NCBI RefSeq assembly: GCF_000003815.2
Contig: NC_049992.1
Coordinates: 17,534,489 to 17,598,488 of the forward strand
Direction of reading: 5' to 3'
DNA from: Branchiostoma floridae
Taxonomy: Eukaryota; Chordata; Leptocardii; Amphioxiformes; Branchiostomatidae
DNA length: 64,000 nucleotides
Part shown: piece after piece, positions 1-12,869 of the stretch
How positions within the stretch are numbered: the first letter of the stretch is position 1
Layout: each line of letters starts with the position of its first letter
Position numbers and translations under genes: made by a program
The notes under the pieces: model-generated
What the model was told of the DNA's origin: nothing
What the model saw: the letters and a program-made list of their open reading frames with translations, nothing else
Databases searched by the model: none

Positions 1-637
1 CTTAACGTGATAATCGCGTATTGTAAAATCAATCTACCGTTGATAATTGCGCAGTTGATAATCATGTAAAGATATGTCGTTAACTACATCACTAATTACA
101 TTAAGAACACAGATAAGCAATTCATTGTCCATCTATTTGCGTATTTTGATTTGATGGTTAATTAACTTTTTGTGTGTTTAGTTAAACTGTATTCTAGCTG
201 CGACAGATAAATTTACATCCATATTTCAGGGGAAAATCTGTTAAAATGCATGTTCCCCTCAAACAAAACATTAAGTTCGATTAAGATTAAGTTTGCCTAA
301 ACACAAGTTATATCGTTGTCTGGATTTATAATTAAAACCCGCCCATGTGTTTGCTTAAGGCATGATGTAACCATGGTAACACTTGGTTTGACATAAATGT
401 ATTGACCATCAAAAAATAAAAGATTACTTCTGTTGACCGAGTGGCACAACAAAATATTTCAAAATACGTTATTGTCACACTATATCAAATTCAATGGACA
501 AAGTAACCTTGAATGTATACTGGGCCTTAACTTGTTGTATGCGACATCAATTCTATCGTTATATCCACTCCCATAGTGAATGTGTGCATTTACAGCAAAT
601 AACTACTACAAATCTGTAAGAATTATGCAAGACAGTA
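1..637. other. No gene recognised
   Basis: AT-rich sequence without a plausible exon, tRNA-like box or repeat that I recognise. It is the left edge of the window and ends at a fold-back element. Confidence 0.5.
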
Positions 638-877
638 TACCCCATTTTCACTAGGACGGCGCTCTCGCCGCGCTCTCTCTGCGACCTAAAATTTGCCAGA
701 TCGCTCATCGAATTGCATAAAAAAGAAACGAATCTTTTTACACTTTGTGTGTTTTGTTGTCTTCTCGGTCACACTTTTACGGTCTGTATGATATACCCAG
801 TGTGAAAGCGAGTGAGGTTTGAGAATTTAGGTCGCAGTGAGAGCGCAGCGCGATCGCAGTCTAGTGGAAAGGGGGCC
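638..877. repeat. MITE family A, copy 1
   Basis: Short fold-back element of about 240 bp. The left end reads TACCCCATTTTCACTAGGAC, and the right end is its approximate inverse, with gatcgcagtctagtgg near the end. The interior has the family's recurring stretch (GCGACCTAAAATTT, then ACACTTTGTGTGTTTTGTTG). The right flank is TTA and the left flank is GTA. Better copies at 9819 and 37101 are flanked by TTA on both sides, which fits a PIF/Harbinger-type nonautonomous element. There is no coding capacity. Confidence 0.75.
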
Positions 878-880
878 TTA

Positions 881-2432
881 AGGTGGGTTTACACCTGCGT
901 ATATTTTCAAGTGCGCATGATTTCCGCATGAAATTTTGTCAATACGCGGCCGAACGCCTAACATTTGGATTTTTTTTGGAATAAATTAAATTGTACGTCG
1001 AGCCCATCTGGCGTTTGAATTACGACTTCAGCGTTTTTATTTCGCATGAGATGCGAATGACTGCAACTGAAATGCGCAACAAAATTTTCCGTACTGCGAA
1101 TAGATTCGTATGGGGTACGTATGTTGGGCGTTTTCCGGACGCACACAACGTCTACCGACAGCATACCTGACGCACCTGGTGCTAACTGCATTCCAAACGC
1201 ATTTCAGGTGTGTCAGAGGAACAGTTTGTGTTACATATACTTTTGTTTGCGAGCATTGCCAATAGAGTATTTTTGTTAGAGGAACCCTTTGTACTACGTA
1301 TGCCTTTGTTTACAGGCAGTGCAAGTAGAACATTGACAAGTAAACAGTGAAGAGTTTTTTTTTATTCATTTGAGAAGCCGTAAAGCAGTGACACTGTGTT
1401 TTTACAGAAATGTGGGCCATCATTTACCTTAAGAAATTATGTGCACTGTTAACATTGTGTTTGTTTTCACTTTGTCCTTAATGATTTCCCCTATCATCTT
1501 AGTACTTCAACTACTATAAAAGTCACACTCATACACACCACAAAACGTATTCAAGATCGATATCTTTATCAAACACGTAAATTAAACAATTATGAAACCT
1601 CACGCCCTCTTTCAAAGTTGTAATATGGCTCTATATTGCACCTTTATATCATGTGGTTCTACACACAAAAAAGTGCCATTATCAGCAATTAAGTCAAATA
1701 TCTGTTACACAAAATGGCACGTGTGTCACACAAATTGACCCAGTGCTTGAGCAGGTCCCTCTACATCTTCCCGTCCCTAGAGGCTCTGTTGGGACCAGTT
1801 ACATTCATGGTGTCCTGCAAGTTGTGACCATCTTTCTATGCCCCCGGTACAACTTCGTCGGTCCTGGCCTGGATCTGCCATCTTGAGATGATTTTTTTTT
1901 TGGTCTGGACTCAGATGCACCTTCGTATTTATTCCAACATGATCTGGAGTGTGCGTCGATCACGCTATCAGGACGCGTAGTATGCGCAAAGCGATTGCAG
2001 AACGCACGGTACTAAATCGTGATCTATGTGTGCATTCGTTATACGGTCGCTCATGGTGCGTTGTGTCTGCGCTGTAAGAACGCTATGTACTCGCAATACC
2101 GCGATATCCGCGTATTACTGCGTATAAAGCGCAAACATGTAGCGTCTTCATAGCGCAATCGACCGACGTGGGACCACTGTATTGCGCATCCATAACGTTT
2201 TGGGCACCAAACTGCGTACGAATGATAGTTTTGTGCATGTCCAAAACTATCAGGCGAACTGGGCGTATATTTTCGTTTGCCTGCGTTCGTGAAACTTTGT
2301 AAAAACGATTCAGATGCGATAGAGGTGCGACTTGTGCGTGCGGCCGCGTATTGAAGAAATTAGTCAAAATGTCGAAAAATGTCAAAACGGAACTCATGCG
2401 GCATGAAAATATACGCAGGTGTAAACCCACCT
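881..2432. mobile_element. 1.55 kb fold-back DNA element with TTA duplication
   Basis: The ends are inverted copies: AGGTGGGTTTACACCTGCGT at the left and its complement at 2400-2432. TTA lies on both sides (878-880 and 2433-2435). The subterminal parts are also inversely related, with repeated TACGC-type motifs. No transposase ORF is visible; the short ORFs inside are unconvincing. The TTA duplication suggests a PIF/Harbinger-type nonautonomous element. A shorter relative with similar ends lies at 12551-12869. Confidence 0.75.
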
Positions 2433-2596
2433 TTAGTGAAACTTCCGTCCACACACTCTGCTGAAGTGATTTACATGTTGAAAAAAGAAAAGGAATTGGG
2501 CATTAATTTGCCTGGAAGTTAGACGGCAAAAAAGGTTAACTATTATGACTATTTTTTCCAGGATCCGTGGTCTAAATAAAGAGAATCCTTTTCCAC

Positions 2597-2829
2597 GTAA
2601 CGCTAGTTCACCTTTTATTCGCGGGGCAAACTATATCCGTTTTTGTTTTTAGACAGGATATTTATGGAAATCTGGATATCAAGATGAAGGACGGTGGTTT
2701 CAAACGACAATATTTTGAATATGTTGCAATTTGAAACTACCGTCCGTCGATTTGATATTCCTAAATACACCGGCTTTTAGATACAACGGATATAGGTTCC
2801 CCCTGCGGATAAAGGTCAACTAGCGTTAC
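2597..2829. repeat. Fold-back MITE
   Basis: About 233 bp with inverted ends beginning GTAACGCTAGTT at the left and ending AACTAGCGTTAC at the right. The pairing extends inward through TATATCCGTT and AACGGATATA. It is noncoding and the family was not identified. Confidence 0.7.
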
Positions 2830-3789
2830 ATCGGCGTCGGCATTTACCTCTATATTTACACTACCTGTCGATATCTGCACAACTATCTTCAAACTGACAG
2901 CTTTGTAATCCCTCTAAGGTATCCCCGGTCAATACTGTGTTAAACCCGGATACACGCAGGATACAGGCCTTCTCTATGTAGGGTAATTGCAATTTTAGAA
3001 GCATGCGAGAAACAGAGGACTTCAAACGGTCGTCCGTACGAAACCGTTGAGCTGTGTCTTCTCCTCAGGCTGGTTGAAAACGTGGATGTCATAGGAAAGA
3101 CGAGGGGAACCGTCCAACACGATTGGAGTGATCCGCACGCCACGGACAAATGAGGTTTTAATGATGTGTCTCCCCGGGCAACCCTACACGACCTCCCCTC
3201 ACTAATTCCAGATTAAATCGCTGAACCCGCTCTGCTCTGTCATAGATGTGTCAATGAATAAAGGGCCTCGGATTTCATTTCTCCGTTGTCCCCAAATGGC
3301 AAGATTTGCATAAAATTGTGGGCTTCCTGGAGCCGTATTCAAGGGTTTGTGCACCAGTCGTAATTATTTTGTCCCTGCCTTCTGCATCGGTATTTATCTT
3401 GTCATCACACTTTATACACGTTTTTTTTATTCAAGTTAAAGTACTTATTACCCAGGATAAAAAACATGATCATTCACAGTTAATAACTTTTATTTTCTAG
3501 TGCTGTGATTATGGAAGTACAACATAAATTTCACTTCCAATTTACGAATTGGCATTAACTTAACTTGCTCTGAGTCACCAATGTGTCATCGCATTGACAT
3601 GCACGCGAACATACCTAAAGACATGATTGAAATGATAAAACACAACTAAAAAAATCGATGTCTTTATATGTATTGTATGTTATTTTTAGATATTCTATAT
3701 CTTTTCGAGCAAGGACTTTGCACCTTTCTACGCAATATCTTCTTGCAATATGTCTTCTATGATGTGATAACTAACAGCGTATTGTTTTG
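2830..3789. other. No gene recognised
   Basis: About 960 bases of AT-rich sequence. The ORFs inside are short and have no recognisable motif. Confidence 0.4.
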
Positions 3790-4238
3790 CTTTAGCCCGC
3801 GACGTTTTCTGAATCTGGTGGCATCATTGGCCTAGCGCTGGCATTGACGGATGAAGCTGGAAAGTGAGGTTCCATTTCAAGTCCCAGGCAAAGAAACCTG
3901 GTATCACCTACAGAGTAGAGACTGCAGATGAGCACAGGAGGATTTCCCGGAACCGTTGGAAAGGTCGGCATTGTTCGTCAGCGACTCGGAAACGGGGAAT
4001 GAACGAAGGCTGGGCGGGATCACTGCGCGTTGCGCTGGTTGGACGAGACGGGGAGAGGCAGCAGCTGCAAGATGAGTACACCGGAGGTGTAGCGGTCCAG
4101 TCCGGGCATACTTTTATGGATCGGCGCATGGAAAATATCCTTCAAAGTCGACCAGTGAGGCAGACTTTCTGTCTTTGAGGACCAGCAGTTTTCAACACCC
4201 TTTTCTGCTTTACATCTGGATAGTCCTAAAACATCCAG
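3790..4238 (+). other. GC-rich patch ending in a consensus splice donor
   Basis: This stretch is clearly richer in G+C than its surroundings and carries overlapping ORFs on both strands (104 and 73 codons), neither recognisable. It ends at CATCCAG followed by GTAAGT at 4239, a full-consensus 5' splice site. The receptor start codon at 20941 is immediately preceded by a polypyrimidine tract and AG, so an upstream noncoding exon is expected somewhere, and this patch is one candidate. Nothing in the sequence links the two directly. It could instead be an old repeat. Confidence 0.25.
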
Positions 4239-4288
4239 GTAAGTCTATAACGTATACCCTACCTCATGGTCATCTCACTAAGAGGTGC

Positions 4289-4490
4289 CATGCGATTTAC
4301 GAACAATAGGTATAGTTCTACGTTGAAAAATTCACCCAGCTTACTTTAAAACCTAGTCGGGAAAAATGCCCTGTTCGTATGATATATGACATGCGATTTA
4401 CGAACAATAGGTATAGTTCTATGTTGTAAAATTCAACCGGTTCTCTTCAAAACCTAAACTGGAACAAAATTATGTTCGTACATGTGAGAA
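4289..4490. repeat. Tandem duplication, about 101 bp unit, two copies
   Basis: The stretch CATGCGATTTACGAACAATA begins at 4289 and again at 4390. Each copy continues through GGTATAGTTCTA and ends in a diverged TGTTCGTA segment. Confidence 0.8.
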
Positions 4491-6429
4491 TTTTATTACT
4501 TCACGTGGTGCCGGATGCTTTCAAATTCAAAGACAAGACAAAACGCAGTGCCTTGCTTGACCTAATGCGTGATGTGTAGGGAACGCACTGATCAAATGGT
4601 CATTAAATGCCAAGCGATGCGTCTAATATCTTGTATTGCATTGGCTGATAACAATCTAGTCATGATGTGAATCGAAAAGGTCGCAGTCTTTAAACATTAC
4701 ATCCAAATGTGACGTTTATCAACCGTGACTCCTAAGCACCGTTATAGCATCTAGGAACATCTGGTTATAACGTCTGTAACGATAACTTCTGCGCAATATA
4801 CTGCGTACACTTTTGAACTTGCTCTGTCAGTGTGCATTGGGCCACAGGAATCGTAATTTTCCATCAAATAGAATTGCTGGAATGTTAGGAAACATAATGT
4901 GGTAATTACATGCGTCAGTGGAAATGTTGTGCAATCTTGTAACTTAGCGTTAGGCATACGCAAACGGCCGTTCTATGGCACATTACACAACATAACAGAA
5001 GCAATTGCATTGCTACTTCAAGTTTTATGATGCCTACTACTCAGATTGAGCTTAACATGGCGTTTGAGTTAGTTGTTCGACGCAACAGGATGCAAGCGTT
5101 CCTCTCGTAAGATGGGCAGCCATACATCAATGACGGACGAAGGGCATATGCATGATTCAAAAGAGTCCATCCCTTTTATTTTCGGATAATTTTTCAATCG
5201 ACAGCTTTTACAAGTGCGCGCATGTTTTCAGATACATACTGATACATAAACAAGGAGGCTATTTAACTACTAACTTGTAATGTATTGAACCTAATTCAGA
5301 CAGTCGCTGCATTTGCACAACTGTTTTATGTTACTGTGCAATTAAATCAGAATGAAAACTGCTAGGACTCTTTTTCTTTCGTTATACTAAAACATACATT
5401 AAAACGTACTTTAAACAGATTCATGAAATGTTGTGTCTTCGCTGTTTTAATGGTGAGCAAACTATCAGACATATGCACCCTGGTACGTTTTTTTCACGTT
5501 TAGTAAGGAATGCTCTTTCGTAGGGCATGACGCTTACCACTTCCTCAAATCCCCTGAGCTTTTCACGACTAGGTTAAAACAGGTATTGCCCTATGGCCTT
5601 TAACGATCAAACATGTAGATAGATCATAGTCATGTCAAATATAAAGTTGTGAACAGATGGAACAACACGGAGACAGAAGTGCTAACAGATAAGGGAAATA
5701 AGAGTTTAGACGGGTCATATTTCAATTAAATGTGTTTGCACAATCTAATATTTAAAACAAACATGTCAATGTCGTATTCAAAACGCCAATGAGCAAGCCA
5801 TTCTGATTAAATGATATGATTACATCCGTGCAAATCAATTTTACTCTGTTAAAAAGAAGAATTTTAGACCATACTGTAAACCATACATAGCTGTTGCAAA
5901 ATTAGTAAATATACAAGGAAGTTGAAAAAAACAACAACTAAAAACTGATGCATATGACGAAGAGTGTCAAATTCGATTCAAAGAACAAAATGAATAATCT
6001 CTTGTTCGGTATACCATTCTCTCTGTGTTGATAGTTAGTCACTTGTTAAACATTTCTTTATTAAGTAACGTATCTTCCATAATTATGACGAGGGTAGCTT
6101 TTTCGCCAACCTTTTATTTTGCTCGCTCGCATCACTTTTGGGATTCCAAAGAATGGACTAAACATGTATAGAATTACAAGACTTCGGTAGTAAACATGCC
6201 AGCGTACCACAAAACCGAAAATACTTTATCATGATCTGGTGACTCATCGTATGTTTTATTGCCAATATGACTGTGGTAAAGAACGATCTCTGCTTCATGC
6301 TGCAAATACCAATGTGAAGTCGTGAAAGAAGGACGCAGGTGGAGATAAAATATAACTACAGAAATGATTCAGCATCAGTTTGTTCCACATAGCATGTTAA
6401 AATTACCTACTGATTACTATGAGACTTAA
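4491..6429. other. No gene recognised
   Basis: About 1.9 kb of AT-rich sequence with no exon-like or repeat structure that I can support. Confidence 0.4.
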
Positions 6430-6788
6430 GGTGGTCTCTCACTGCACTTGTGGCACCGGTGCGGGGTTCGTAGATGACTCAATGGATTTCAGAGATAAAG
6501 AACGATTTTCTTCCTTTTTTGTGTATTTTGTTGTCTTCTAAGCCGTCCTAAGTAATATCTACATTGTTGAGAATCGAGAAAATAACACATCAGTGCCGGC
6601 ACTGTTGTGTTACTCAGTTTTTTTAAATAATTTAGACGTTGCGTTACACGTAAAAGTTTGACTGAGAAGATTATAAAATACAAAAGACGTAAGAAAATTC
6701 GTTCTTTGTCTCTGAAATTCGTTGAGTTATCTTTCGAACACCTCAGTGCTACACCGGTGGTGCCCCAAGTGAGGTGAGATACTCCCTA
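6430..6788. repeat. MITE family C, copy 1
   Basis: About 360 bp fold-back. The left end has GGTGGTCTCTCACTGCACTT followed by GGCACCGGTGC; the right end has CACCGGTGGTGCCCCAAGTG and GAGATACTCCC. The interior shares TTTGTGTATTTTGTTGTCTT with family A, suggesting related elements. Other copies lie near 14225, 42432, 45600 and 62455. Confidence 0.7.
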
Positions 6789-7029
6789 TATAGATACTGG
6801 TCTTTCTTCCACCAGTCGGTGATCGCGCTGCGGGATCGCTATGACTTCAATTTGATTTATGTGACCGTTGATTTGATAATTGATATATGATGTACAATGT
6901 GAAAGTAGGGCTGCAAAGACAACAAGCCACATAAAACGTTTCATCTATGAAATCCGTTGAGCTCTTAAATCGCTCGGTGCGATACCCCCGCTTGATTGGA
7001 ATGGAGGTGTGGCTATGAGGGCTAGACAG

Positions 7030-7490
7030 TAACGAGTCAGGAAAAATAGAATCCTGCTCTGCACCCCCACCCTTGCCTTAAAAACTTGTGTAAAGCAGGA
7101 TCGGAATGTACCGGTATACCGTCTGAATAAAATTCTTTTAAAAAGAGGTCTTCCCGGGAATCCCTAGTGCATTCTAGATATTTTACCCTATTCCTGTGGC
7201 TGTCCAGAATGTTTTTGTCGTGCTCAAAACTTTCGAGGTGCATTTGAGGTGGAGAAATATCGAACGGCATTCTACTGCATTACGATCATATTCTAAGGCA
7301 TTCCAACATTATTCGAAACGTTCTGATCTCATTAGATGGAGAACTGGCCGACCGCAAGATTAAAATCAAATACCTGGAATGCAGTGAGAATTTCTAGAAT
7401 GTAATACTAATACCCAGGAATATACAAGAATTTTCATTCAGACAACTTTCCGGTTCATTCCATGCACCTCAGGTGTAAAGAGGCGTTATA
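7030..7490. repeat. Diverged fold-back repeat related to 33920-34335
   Basis: Rich in GAATTTCTAGAAT-type motifs. It shares TGCAGTGAGAATTTCTAGAA and the CATTCC/GGAATG-rich ends with the element at 33920-34335 (TGCAGAGAGAATTTCTAGAA there). The boundaries are approximate. Confidence 0.5.
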
Positions 7491-8439
7491 CATAGACCCA
7501 TTGTCGCCCCAAAGTTGCAACATTCCTCATTTCGGCTGGTTCTGCTTTATTTCTGTTGCTTCAGTTTCAGTGCGGAGGCCATATAAGCAAGAACAAACTT
7601 GCGGGCATTGACACATTCTCTTGAGACTCTGTGCAAAGCTTTGGTAAATGCAAGCATTAAAGTTACATTATAATAAGCCGCATGGTGCTTTCACGCGGCA
7701 ATTAGAAAATGCCCTAGCTGCCTCGTTTGTACCTTTGACTTCCCGGAGGATATTTCAAAATGATTTATCAAGGACGAAGGAGAATACAAGGCTGTGACTT
7801 TTAGAACTTTTACTGGGTTGATTTATTTATATTTCTCTCTAATGAACACCTTTGTCTTGACATCTTGGAGTTAGCGATTGCTTTGGTACGAAGATGTTCG
7901 ATCACGTTCCAACGTAACTAACAAGACACGAAATACGTTTCATGAAAATAATGATCCTTAAGAGATTTTCAAGGATATATTGTACAAATCAGGCTGCTGA
8001 GTAAAATGGCTATTAAGGTAACGAGGCGCTTTTGCTACATCAGTAAATATCTCCGTTTCTGCCAATAAATCTTCATAATATTCCTGCATAGTGTTCTGTA
8101 TGAAAGCTGCAAATACATTGGCCACATGAGATATGAATCTAATAGATGACTCTACGAGCAGTGTTTTTATTTATCATTCAATTATAAGTTTCACCAAAAA
8201 CAAGGCAAAAGTTTTTGGATTGCCCTAACTTGATTGTGATAGCGATACGTCTTTTCACCTTTGTCTTGAGAAACATTTGGGTTATGTCCATCAGAGAAGC
8301 AATTGTGAGAAAGGTTTCCTATAAATGAGTAGTTTAGAGGATCAGGGGACGCTTTGGCCTGAAACTTTCTTATGACATGTCGACTATGAAAGGAGAAGTC
8401 GTTGTGGCTATTTGCCTCCGTGAAAGTTTTTATTTCATT
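7491..8439. other. No gene recognised
   Basis: AT-rich unique-looking sequence without supportable features. Confidence 0.4.
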
Positions 8440-8720
8440 TTTTTTAATTCTTAAACAGAGAGGTACATTCGTCAAAAAGTAAGGTACTAAGACTAGTACT
8501 TTTACAATCTACAACTATTGCACAGGGAGCAATACAGAGTCTCTCATATCACATGAGTAAGGGTATATTTGTCAAATACAAGGAAGTTAAGACTAGTGTT
8601 CTACAATCTTCAACTATTGCACAGTTTTACAATGTATACGTGTCTTCTATTACATAGGTAATGGTACATTTGACAAGCACAAGGATGTTGAAAATAACAT
8701 TTCCACAATCTACAACTATT
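8440..8720. repeat. Minisatellite, about 95-100 bp unit, three diverged copies
   Basis: The phrase ACAATCTACAACTATTGC (with TTCAACTATTGC in the middle copy) recurs three times. Each time it is preceded by a GGTAC/ATTTG-TCAA and AAGGA-GTT segment. The copies differ by several substitutions and small indels. Confidence 0.7.
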
Positions 8721-9524
8721 GCCTTTGTGAAAGTTGCAAAACATATTTTGATAATACCTTACATTTCAGAAAGCATTGTAAAGTATACGGCATTTACAGA
8801 TGCGAGTCAGTAACGTATAATTAGTACTATAATCACAGTAGGCTTCCCTAGCGAGTGATGTATGCAACAATCTGCAATGCATTATCTACAGTGATTAACA
8901 TTTACCCGTAATCTTGATGAAATTGGATGATGAATGCTATCGATACAATTATAAGTACATTAGCCGCGGAGGTAAATGCGCATTCACCATAAGGGTAGTT
9001 TGAAGACATTAGGCTATGCAATCACAGGCAATCATCTTTCGATTTTGTTTGTTTTGAAAACTGTGATTCTGATAATTGTCTAAACATCGCCGTCTGTCTT
9101 TCAGACGACTCAAGGGCACCCTCAGCCGGCTGATATAAAACATTTGCCGGTAGAATTCATCTTCAAATCCCCGTTGAGTAGTTTGACCTCAAACTGATTA
9201 CAAAACCGCTATTATGTGGTTGATCTCTAAATCACGATTTGGCAATGTTTATGATATAGTCAAATATAAAAACAGTTAGGTTAATCAAATTATGATAATG
9301 TCATGCATTTTTATTCTTCCTCTTTTCGTCCATACCTCATTATTAGGAAGAACATAAAATATTTAACAGAGACATGTGTTATCATTAAAAAGTCTGGCAT
9401 CAAACACGTACTAAGTTTTAACGAGTTTCTTAACTTACGTTTTATTATAGGCAAGCCTATCTCTTGAGTCAGAGAAACTTAAGTTTTGTCAATGTGTTTT
9501 TACAAGATATGATGTAACGTTGAG
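8721..9524. other. No gene recognised
   Basis: AT-rich sequence with no supportable gene or repeat. Confidence 0.4.
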
Positions 9525-9800
9525 TTACACGTTCAAGTCCTAATCCCGCACTAGATGGTGCATAGGGCACACATCTCCGTTTCTGTAGCCCCGGGCCACA
9601 CAGCTTTGTGCAATTAATACAACAGGGAGCTAGTCCACTGGTAGTCGCCTGTTTGTGAAACTTCTATAATATTTTCCTAATGTGCTAAGCAGGGATATCA
9701 GCATTTGCCATTTAGAGCCTTCTGCATGACTCGGTCGGGGATAGAACTCACGATCTACCGACTGCAAGGCGAACACTGTACCTACTTGTTCATTGTACCG
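9525..9800 (-). mobile_element. tRNA-derived SINE, copy 1
   Basis: Read on the minus strand it begins GCCGGTACAATGAACAAGTA, then has a degenerate RNA polymerase III B box (GTGAGTTCTATCCCCGACC) and continues into a body shared with the element at 11735-12003 (CTGTAGCCC-GGGCCACACA on the plus strand). The B box carries one change from the usual GTTCGATCC. It is noncoding and probably an old, inactive copy. Confidence 0.7.
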
Positions 9801-9818
9801 GCAACATAAGGTTACTTA

Positions 9819-10054
9819 TACCCCCTTTCCACTAGGACGAAGCTCTCACCGCACTCTCTCTACGACCTTAAAATTGACACATCACTCTACGAATTGTATA
9901 GAGAATGAACAAATCTATTTACACTTTCTGTGTTTTGTTGTCTTCTCAGTCACACATTTTGTACGATATTCCTCGTATAAAAGTGAAGGATACACATATC
10001 CTATTTAGGTCGCAGTGGGAGCGAAGCGTGATCGCCGTCTAGTGGAAATTTGGC
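9819..10054. repeat. MITE family A, copy 2
   Basis: Begins TACCCCCTTTCCACTAGGAC and ends with the inverse (gccgtctagtggaaatttggc). It is flanked by TTA at 9816-9818 and 10055-10057, the best-preserved target duplication of the family here. Confidence 0.8.
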
Positions 10055-10319
10055 TTAAGCTATAAATGGATTTAGTTACATACATCAGCTTTTGTAGTTT
10101 CCTTGCTCGTTTTGACATCTTTAACAGCATCGTTTGAAACAGACAGGCACAGTTTTTTCATGCAGATACCGTGCCAGGATCGTTGCCCGCTTGACAGAAT
10201 GATTCATTTATGTCGCCGAGACGCATCTTGTAATCTCACACGGGAATGCTTCTTCACACCTTTGACTCTGCCAGTTTGGGAATTAAGCCTTCTCAGTAAC
10301 TACGTTTAATGAAACGTAC

Positions 10320-10720
10320 TTTCAGCGCCCGCGTGCCACGGTGCGACCATGACACAAGACCTTCATGTTTCCATGGATGCCTGTAGTAGCATTCGATCAA
10401 CCCAAGGAAAGGGCACTATAAGATTGCTATTTGATGATTGCTTCGGGGCTACGCCATTATCGCCAATACTCTCCAGAGGCATCGTCGTTCGTGAACAGTT
10501 TGGCCGGATTCCAGGGGCATGCCAAATGTCACTGTCTCCTAGGGGCATGCTGTGATGAATCCCGTAGGTTCTCCACCAGAACTCATGACGAGCGGCCCAC
10601 GAGGTGCCCATTTGTCGTGCCGGCAGATGGTGTCCTACCGGGGATTACCAGAGACCCTCCGTGGCCCAGGGGAAATTGCACCGTCGCTGTCGTCCTACTC
10701 TAACCTTGTTCCAGGGTTGC
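10320..10720. other. GC-rich unassigned patch
   Basis: Raised G+C relative to its surroundings, with overlapping short ORFs on both strands (68, 90 and 82 codons). No family motif was recognised and there is no clear exon boundary pair. It could be a decayed repeat or a CpG-rich regulatory patch. Confidence 0.3.
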
Positions 10721-10730
10721 ACGTCCGATA

Positions 10731-11734
10731 ATTTATATGCCACCGGTGTCACGTCAAATTTATTGATACCTCCATAATTTTGGGTATAACCACAGGAGAG
10801 ACCCTCGCTCCTGCTACAAGAGCATTATATTGTCCAAAGAACTCTGTTTATTATCATTTTTTATTGAATGAAGATCTTCATTGTACACTTTTGGCCAACC
10901 GACCCAAGTACAGGTCACAACAAGACATGTACTCTTACATATAAGAATATCACAAATCTAGTCCAACACAAAAGTTCGGCTTTTTCTCGCTTCTTATTTG
11001 ACTAAATAGAATGGAACTATTTAGCAGTCGTGTGTTCAAAGCTTCATTTTGAAGTACCGTTTGCCTGGGCAAAGACTTTCATACACTCCCACCCTATACA
11101 ACATTCATATTGCTGACTATCCCAAACAGATTATGTGAGTTCACTATAGCTTATCAAATATGCAAAGTTTTGCCGAAGCTTTTGCCATACCTAACGGAAT
11201 GAAATTTGAATTTTTATTTTTACAATTCTTGAATCCAATTGCAATGATGCATTTGAAGTCTTAATAGCCAGAACATGCACAGGTGGTTACTAGGTTTCTA
11301 ACGGCAAAATGAAAATACATGTTCATTGGGAATCAGACAGGAGTGGCATCGAAACGCACTTTTTTGTTTCAAATATAGCATTGAATTTCTTCCTTGTACT
11401 GTACATAATTCTGCCGTGCTTAGAAGCAAACTTTGCAGTACACATTCCTTAAAAGAAACATCATGATGTTTAATGGTTCGGTCACATTTGCAAACAGGGG
11501 TTCGGGCTGGCAGCTTTCGAGAACGAAAAGTATACTATAATTGACAACAAAACACACGGAACGTAAAGAAATCAAAATCTTTACTTTTTCCTGTCCGCAT
11601 ACATCCTGGCCGGGCCCCAGTTTGAAAATGTGGCCGAAGCAGAAAGTGAAAAGCAGGAGAGTCAACCTACATGACAATGTTTTTTTCTTCTTCGTTTTTC
11701 GACTATAATGATAAATGATAGATAAAGTTGCCCG
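10731..11734. other. No gene recognised
   Basis: About 1 kb of AT-rich sequence. A 125-codon minus-strand ORF running into the adjacent SINE has no recognisable motif and is not called. Confidence 0.4.
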
Positions 11735-12003
11735 TACACCAGTAACAGATGCGTAGGGGTGGCGCCCATCTCCATTTCTGTAGCCCTTGGGCCACACATG
11801 TGCAAGCCACTACAGCAGGGGGCTGGTTCGCTGGTAGTGATGTGTGTTTAACTCCCATACTCTTCCTCATTAGTGTTGAGTGCTAAGCAGAGAAAGCAGC
11901 ATGTACCATTTTTAAAGTCTTTGGTATGACTCGGTCGGGGATCGAACTCACGACCTACCGAATGCAAGGCGAACACACTACCCACTCGGTCATTGCACCG
12001 AAA
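11735..12003 (-). mobile_element. tRNA-derived SINE, copy 2
   Basis: On the minus strand it starts CGGTGCAATGACCGAGTGGG, an A-box-like region, followed by GAGTTCGATCCCCGACCGAG, a good B box. The body is shared with the 9525-9800 copy. The head resembles a Ser/Leu-type tRNA. It is noncoding. Confidence 0.8.
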
Positions 12004-12391
12004 TTTTTTCGACTGGTGCTTAAAAAAAATGAGTAGATACCAATATCATATAGCAGCATCCGTCGTTGCGTGTTCTCCATACATGAATTCGATTAATCCG
12101 TCTCAAGGTTTTGTTTTCGTATTCTCCAGAGAACGGCGGAGGTATTTTTAATCTTTCGTGTATTGTGCTGTAACGGAGGCACTCCCGGTGGATGAACCCT
12201 CGTGGCAGCTCCCGACGCAGTCCCAATCAGTGAGAATGCGAGTACATCAATAGTCATTGTCGATGGGGTCACATTGCAAGCCTCGCGCCTACCTAGTGGC
12301 TGTTACAGCGACTTTGCAACAATCCAATTCGTGTTTTGAAGTGTCACTTCTACAAAATATCATTCTCGAGCAGCCTGCAAACCCCCCCTTA

Positions 12392-12550
12392 TACCCCCTT
12401 TCCACCAAGACGGCGCTCTCGCCGCGCTCTTTCTGCGACCTAACATTTTACAGATCACTCAACGAATAGAAAAGAAACGAATCTTTCTACCCTTTGTGTG
12501 CTTTGTTGTACTTTCAGCCACACTTTTACGTTTTGTGTGATATACCCAGT
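12392..12550. repeat. MITE family A, copy 3, right end truncated
   Basis: Begins TACCCCCTTTCCACCAAGAC after a TTA at 12389-12391, and runs through the family interior to GATATACCCAGT. There it is cut off by the next element. Confidence 0.7.
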
Positions 12551-12869
12551 GTAAAGGTGGGGTCACACATGCGTATATATTTAAGTCCGTTTGAGGTGCG
12601 TATGAAGCTCTTAGTCTCTACCAGGCTCCACAGGTCGCGGGGAAAATAGTACAAATTGGACAAATATAGGTACATAACATGCCAGATGAGTTGGCTGACC
12701 GAGAAGTATGGTTAGCGACCAAGCTTACTCGTCTAACTTGTTACCTGTTTACAGTTTGTCCAATTTCTATTATTTTTACAACGACCTGTGGGGCCTGGTG
12801 GAGGCAAATACTCCCATACGCGCCTTATACGGACTTAAATATATACGCAGGTGTGACCCCCTCCTTTAC
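12551..12869. repeat. Fold-back MITE, relative of the 881-2432 element
   Basis: The left end is GTAAAGGTGGGGTCACACAT and the right end is its inverse, GTGTGACCCCCTCCTTTAC. Inside each end lies TGCGTATATATTTAAGTCC or its complement. It is 319 bp and noncoding. Confidence 0.75.

Noticed and set aside
11420-11797. 125-codon minus-strand ORF
   Set aside because: It runs into a SINE and has no known motif; likely chance.
9525-12003. Functional tRNA genes
   Set aside because: The A and B boxes are embedded in SINE bodies and cloverleaf arms are not complete.
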